Shown here one piece after another: positions 37,396-39,817 of a stretch of DNA of 39,817 nt; within the stretch, counting starts at the first letter, position 1, and every line of letters begins with the position of its first letter. The DNA comes from Acidimicrobiia bacterium. GTDB taxonomy: Bacteria; Actinomycetota; Acidimicrobiia; Acidimicrobiales; MedAcidi-G1. The notes below the pieces were generated by a model, which was given only the letters and a program-made list of their open reading frames with translations, was not told the DNA's origin and did not search any database. The position numbers and the translations under genes are program-made. The stretch spans positions 1 to 39,817 of the forward strand of contig DQOF01000035.1 of NCBI GenBank assembly GCA_015658775.1. The letters run 5' to 3'.

Positions 37396-39817
37396 TTATT
37401 CGTCTCCGAACGAGTAGCCGGTCTCCATCGAGCCGTCGTTGAGGGCGGCTGCGATCTCGTCGATGGTGGCCTTCACGTCATCGGGGATGACGGAGTCGAA
37501 GTCGTGGTACGGAGCCAGGCCCACGGTGCCGTAGTAGTTGCCGCTCGGGAGTTCTCCGGCGGCAGCCATGACGACGAGCGTGGACACGCCCTGCACCAGG
37601 TGCTTCTCGGCGCTGGTGATCAGGCACGGCTTTGCCTCGGGCACCGAGTACCACTGATCGATGTCGACACCGATGCAGAACACCGACTCACCGGCGGTAG
37701 CGGCAGCAGCGACCTCCATGAGGCCGCCGTTTCCGGTGGAGCCACCGGCAGCGAAGATCACGTCGGCTCCCTGGTCCATGGCCTGGCGGGAGGTCGTGGC
37801 GCCCCACTCAGGATCGCCGAAGGCCACCTCGATGGCCCCCGGATGGTAGGTCTTCAGGATCTCGATGTCCGGGTTGATGTACCGTGCACCGCGGTCGAAA
37901 CCGTTGCCGAAGGCCTGCACCGGCGGAACCAGGTTGGTGCCGAGCACCTGACCGACGATGCCGGTCGAGGACATGCTTGCAGCCAGGGCACCGGCAAGGA
38001 AACCGGCGCGGTCCTCGTTGAAGATGAGGCCGGCCACGTTGGACAGGGCCTCGCCCTGCCACATGTCGACACCGATGAAGTTGATGTCCGGGTACTCCGC
38101 GGCGGCGATGCCAGTGGCTTCACCCATCGCGAAACCGACGGTCACGATGATCTCGCAGCCGGCGTCGGCAAAGAGGCCGATGTTGGCGGCGTAGTCCTTC
38201 GAGTTCTGGGTCTCGATGTAACTCACGTCCACACCGATGGCTTCGGCGCCCTCTTGTGCACCCTGCCATGAGGCCTGGTTGAAGGACTTGTCATCGACCA
38301 GACCGACGTCGGTCACGAGACCGATGCAGCGTTCGTCTGCTGCTGCTTCCTCCTCCTCCTCCGTGTACACGCCATCGGTGATGTCGTCGTAGGTGATCGT
38401 GAAGGAGTCGGTGAAGTACCGCTGGGCGAGCGCCGTCATGGTGCCGTCGCCGATCATCGCGATGATGGCGGCGTCGAAGGCCGGCACGAGGTCACTGCCC
38501 TTCGGGAAGATGAAGGCCAGCGGGTCTGCGGCGAGCACCTCGTCGAGAAGGTCGACATCGTCGGGGTTCTCGCCCTTGTAGCCGTTGCCGGCCACATCGT
38601 CCATGATCACGGCGCACACGTCGCCGGTGATCATCGCCTGTACCGCGAAGCCGAACTGTTCGAATGCGATGACACGGCCCTCACCGACGACGCCCACGGC
38701 CACGTCGTAGTTGGTCGTGCCGGTCTGTGAGCCGACGCTGCAGTCCGACGCCTCGAGGTCGGCCTTGGAGGTGATCTCGGTGCTGCCCTTGGAGACCAGG
38801 ATCTTCTGGTCGGTGCTGATGTAACTCACCGAGTAGTCGACGATCTTCGACCGCTCCTCGGTGACGGAGATGCCGTCAGCCGCCAGGTCGAAGTGGCCTT
38901 CCGAGACAGCAATGATCATGCCGTCCCACGCGAACTCCTGGTAGTCGGGCACGCAGTTGATACGGGCGCAGATCTCGTCGATCGCGTCGTAGTCCCAGCC
39001 GCCGGCCTCACCGGTCGTCGCATCGATGTAGTTGAACGGCAGATAGGCGTTCTCGATCGCAATGGTGATCGTGCGGCCACCCAGGTCGGGCATGACCACG
39101 GCACGCTCACCGGGGGTCGTGGGCACGACGATGCCCCCACCCACGATCTTGGCCTTGAGGTCCTCGAGGGTTCCGACGATGTCATCGATGAACCCACCGG
39201 TTGTCGAGTAGCCGACGCCGTCGACGGCCAGGTCGAACGACTGTCCGCCGGCGACGAAGTTTCCTTCGGCGACCGCTTTGATGGTGTTGAACACCGCCAC
39301 GTCGACGCGCTTGAGCATCGAGGTGAGGATGTAGTCGCGTACAGCCTCGTCGGCGGTCAGGTACTGGTCGGCGTCCACGCCGATCGCCCAGACCTTCGAA
39401 CCCGACTCCTCGGAGTACGACTTGGCCGCCTCGAACAGGCCGCCGCCGGAGCCACCGGCGGCGTGGTAGACGATGTCGGCGCCACTCTCGTACATCGACT
39501 GGGCGATCTCACGAGCCCGGTCGGGTGCGTTGAAGCCCGAGAAGTCCGGCGGCTCGCTTATGTACTCCACCAGGACGGTTGCACCGGGGCTGGTGTTCTC
39601 TACACCGGCGACGAAGCCGGCCTCGAACTTGCCGATCAGGTCGATCGACACGCCACCGATGAACCCGACGGTTCCGGTCTGGCTCTTAAGGCCTGCCGCT
39701 GCGCCGACGAGGAAGGAACCCTCGTGCTCGGCGAACCCCAGGGAGGCGACGTTGGGTGCCTCGACCCAGCCGTCGATGATGCCGAAGGCCGTGTCCGGGT
39801 ACTCTGCTGCGACCTCA
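37396..39817 (-). CDS. Multidomain substrate-binding protein: BMP domain, SBP_bac_3 domain, BMP domain; 5' end beyond the window
   Basis: One frame stays open to the window edge (upstream of the listed start: EVAAEYPDTAFGIIDGWVEAPNVASLGFAEHEGSFLVGAAAGLKSQTGTVGFIGGV). BMP1: ADIVYHAAGGSGGGLFEAAKSYSEESGSKVWAIGVDADQY. SBP3: RTITIAIENAYLPFNYIDATTGEAGGWDYDAIDEICARINC...MIIAVSEGHFDLAADGISVTEERSKIVDYSVSY. BMP2: CIGLVTDVGLVDDKSFNQASWQGAQEGAEAIGVDVSYIET...DVIFAAGGSTGNGGLMEVAAAATAGESVFCIGVDIDQ. Confidence 0.9.
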   Translation of the reverse strand, partial: EVAAEYPDTAFGIIDGWVEAPNVASLGFAEHEGSFLVGAAAGLKSQTGTVGFIGGVSIDLIGKFEAGFVAGVENTSPGATVLVEYISEPPDFSGFNAPDRAREIAQSMYESGADIVYHAAGGSGGGLFEAAKSYSEESGSKVWAIGVDADQYLTADEAVRDYILTSMLKRVDVAVFNTIKAVAEGNFVAGGQSFDLAVDGVGYSTTGGFIDDIVGTLEDLKAKIVGGGIVVPTTPGERAVVMPDLGGRTITIAIENAYLPFNYIDATTGEAGGWDYDAIDEICARINCVPDYQEFAWDGMIIAVSEGHFDLAADGISVTEERSKIVDYSVSYISTDQKILVSKGSTEITSKADLEASDCSVGSQTGTTNYDVAVGVVGEGRVIAFEQFGFAVQAMITGDVCAVIMDDVAGNGYKGENPDDVDLLDEVLAADPLAFIFPKGSDLVPAFDAAIIAMIGDGTMTALAQRYFTDSFTITYDDITDGVYTEEEEEAAADERCIGLVTDVGLVDDKSFNQASWQGAQEGAEAIGVDVSYIETQNSKDYAANIGLFADAGCEIIVTVGFAMGEATGIAAAEYPDINFIGVDMWQGEALSNVAGLIFNEDRAGFLAGALAASMSSTGIVGQVLGTNLVPPVQAFGNGFDRGARYINPDIEILKTYHPGAIEVAFGDPEWGATTSRQAMDQGADVIFAAGGSTGNGGLMEVAAAATAGESVFCIGVDIDQWYSVPEAKPCLITSAEKHLVQGVSTLVVMAAAGELPSGNYYGTVGLAPYHDFDSVIPDDVKATIDEIAAALNDGSMETGYSFGDE

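Overview
High-GC window from an actinobacterial-type genome, probably Acidimicrobiia-like (inferred from gene content and composition only). The left half (about 0.2-20 kb) carries a P-II regulator, several enoyl-CoA hydratases, an MDR alcohol dehydrogenase, paired DUF35 and thiolase-like genes, a 3Fe-4S ferredoxin with its reductase, thioredoxin, an M1 aminopeptidase, a PfkB/adenosine kinase, a YcaQ-like protein, a split ADP-forming acyl-CoA synthetase and adenosine deaminase. The right half is a nucleoside/amino-acid import and methylthioadenosine (MTA) salvage region with two BMP/nucleoside-type ABC transporters, one polar-amino-acid ABC transporter, MTA/SAH deaminase, an MTA/MTI phosphorylase-like enzyme, MtnA and a fused class II aldolase-SDR. 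Best leads: (1) an ArsC/Spx-family gene at 1725-2111 whose catalytic Cys codon is an in-frame TGA, followed at 17 nt by a 7-bp hairpin with a GGUC loop, a strong candidate selenoprotein that the ORF track misses; (2) a very large binding protein with BMP, SBP_bac_3 and BMP domains in one ORF (37396 to beyond the window edge), whose domain order matches the BMP-type, PAAT, BMP-type order of the three ABC transporters encoded on the same strand; (3) an MTA deaminase / phosphorylase / MtnA set next to an aldolase-dehydrogenase fusion, suggesting a fused DHAP-shunt ending for MTA or 5'-deoxyadenosine; (4) an RraA-family gene split by a one-base frameshift at a G6 tract that fits the -1 slippery form G_GGG_GGA. 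No database or folding computations were run.
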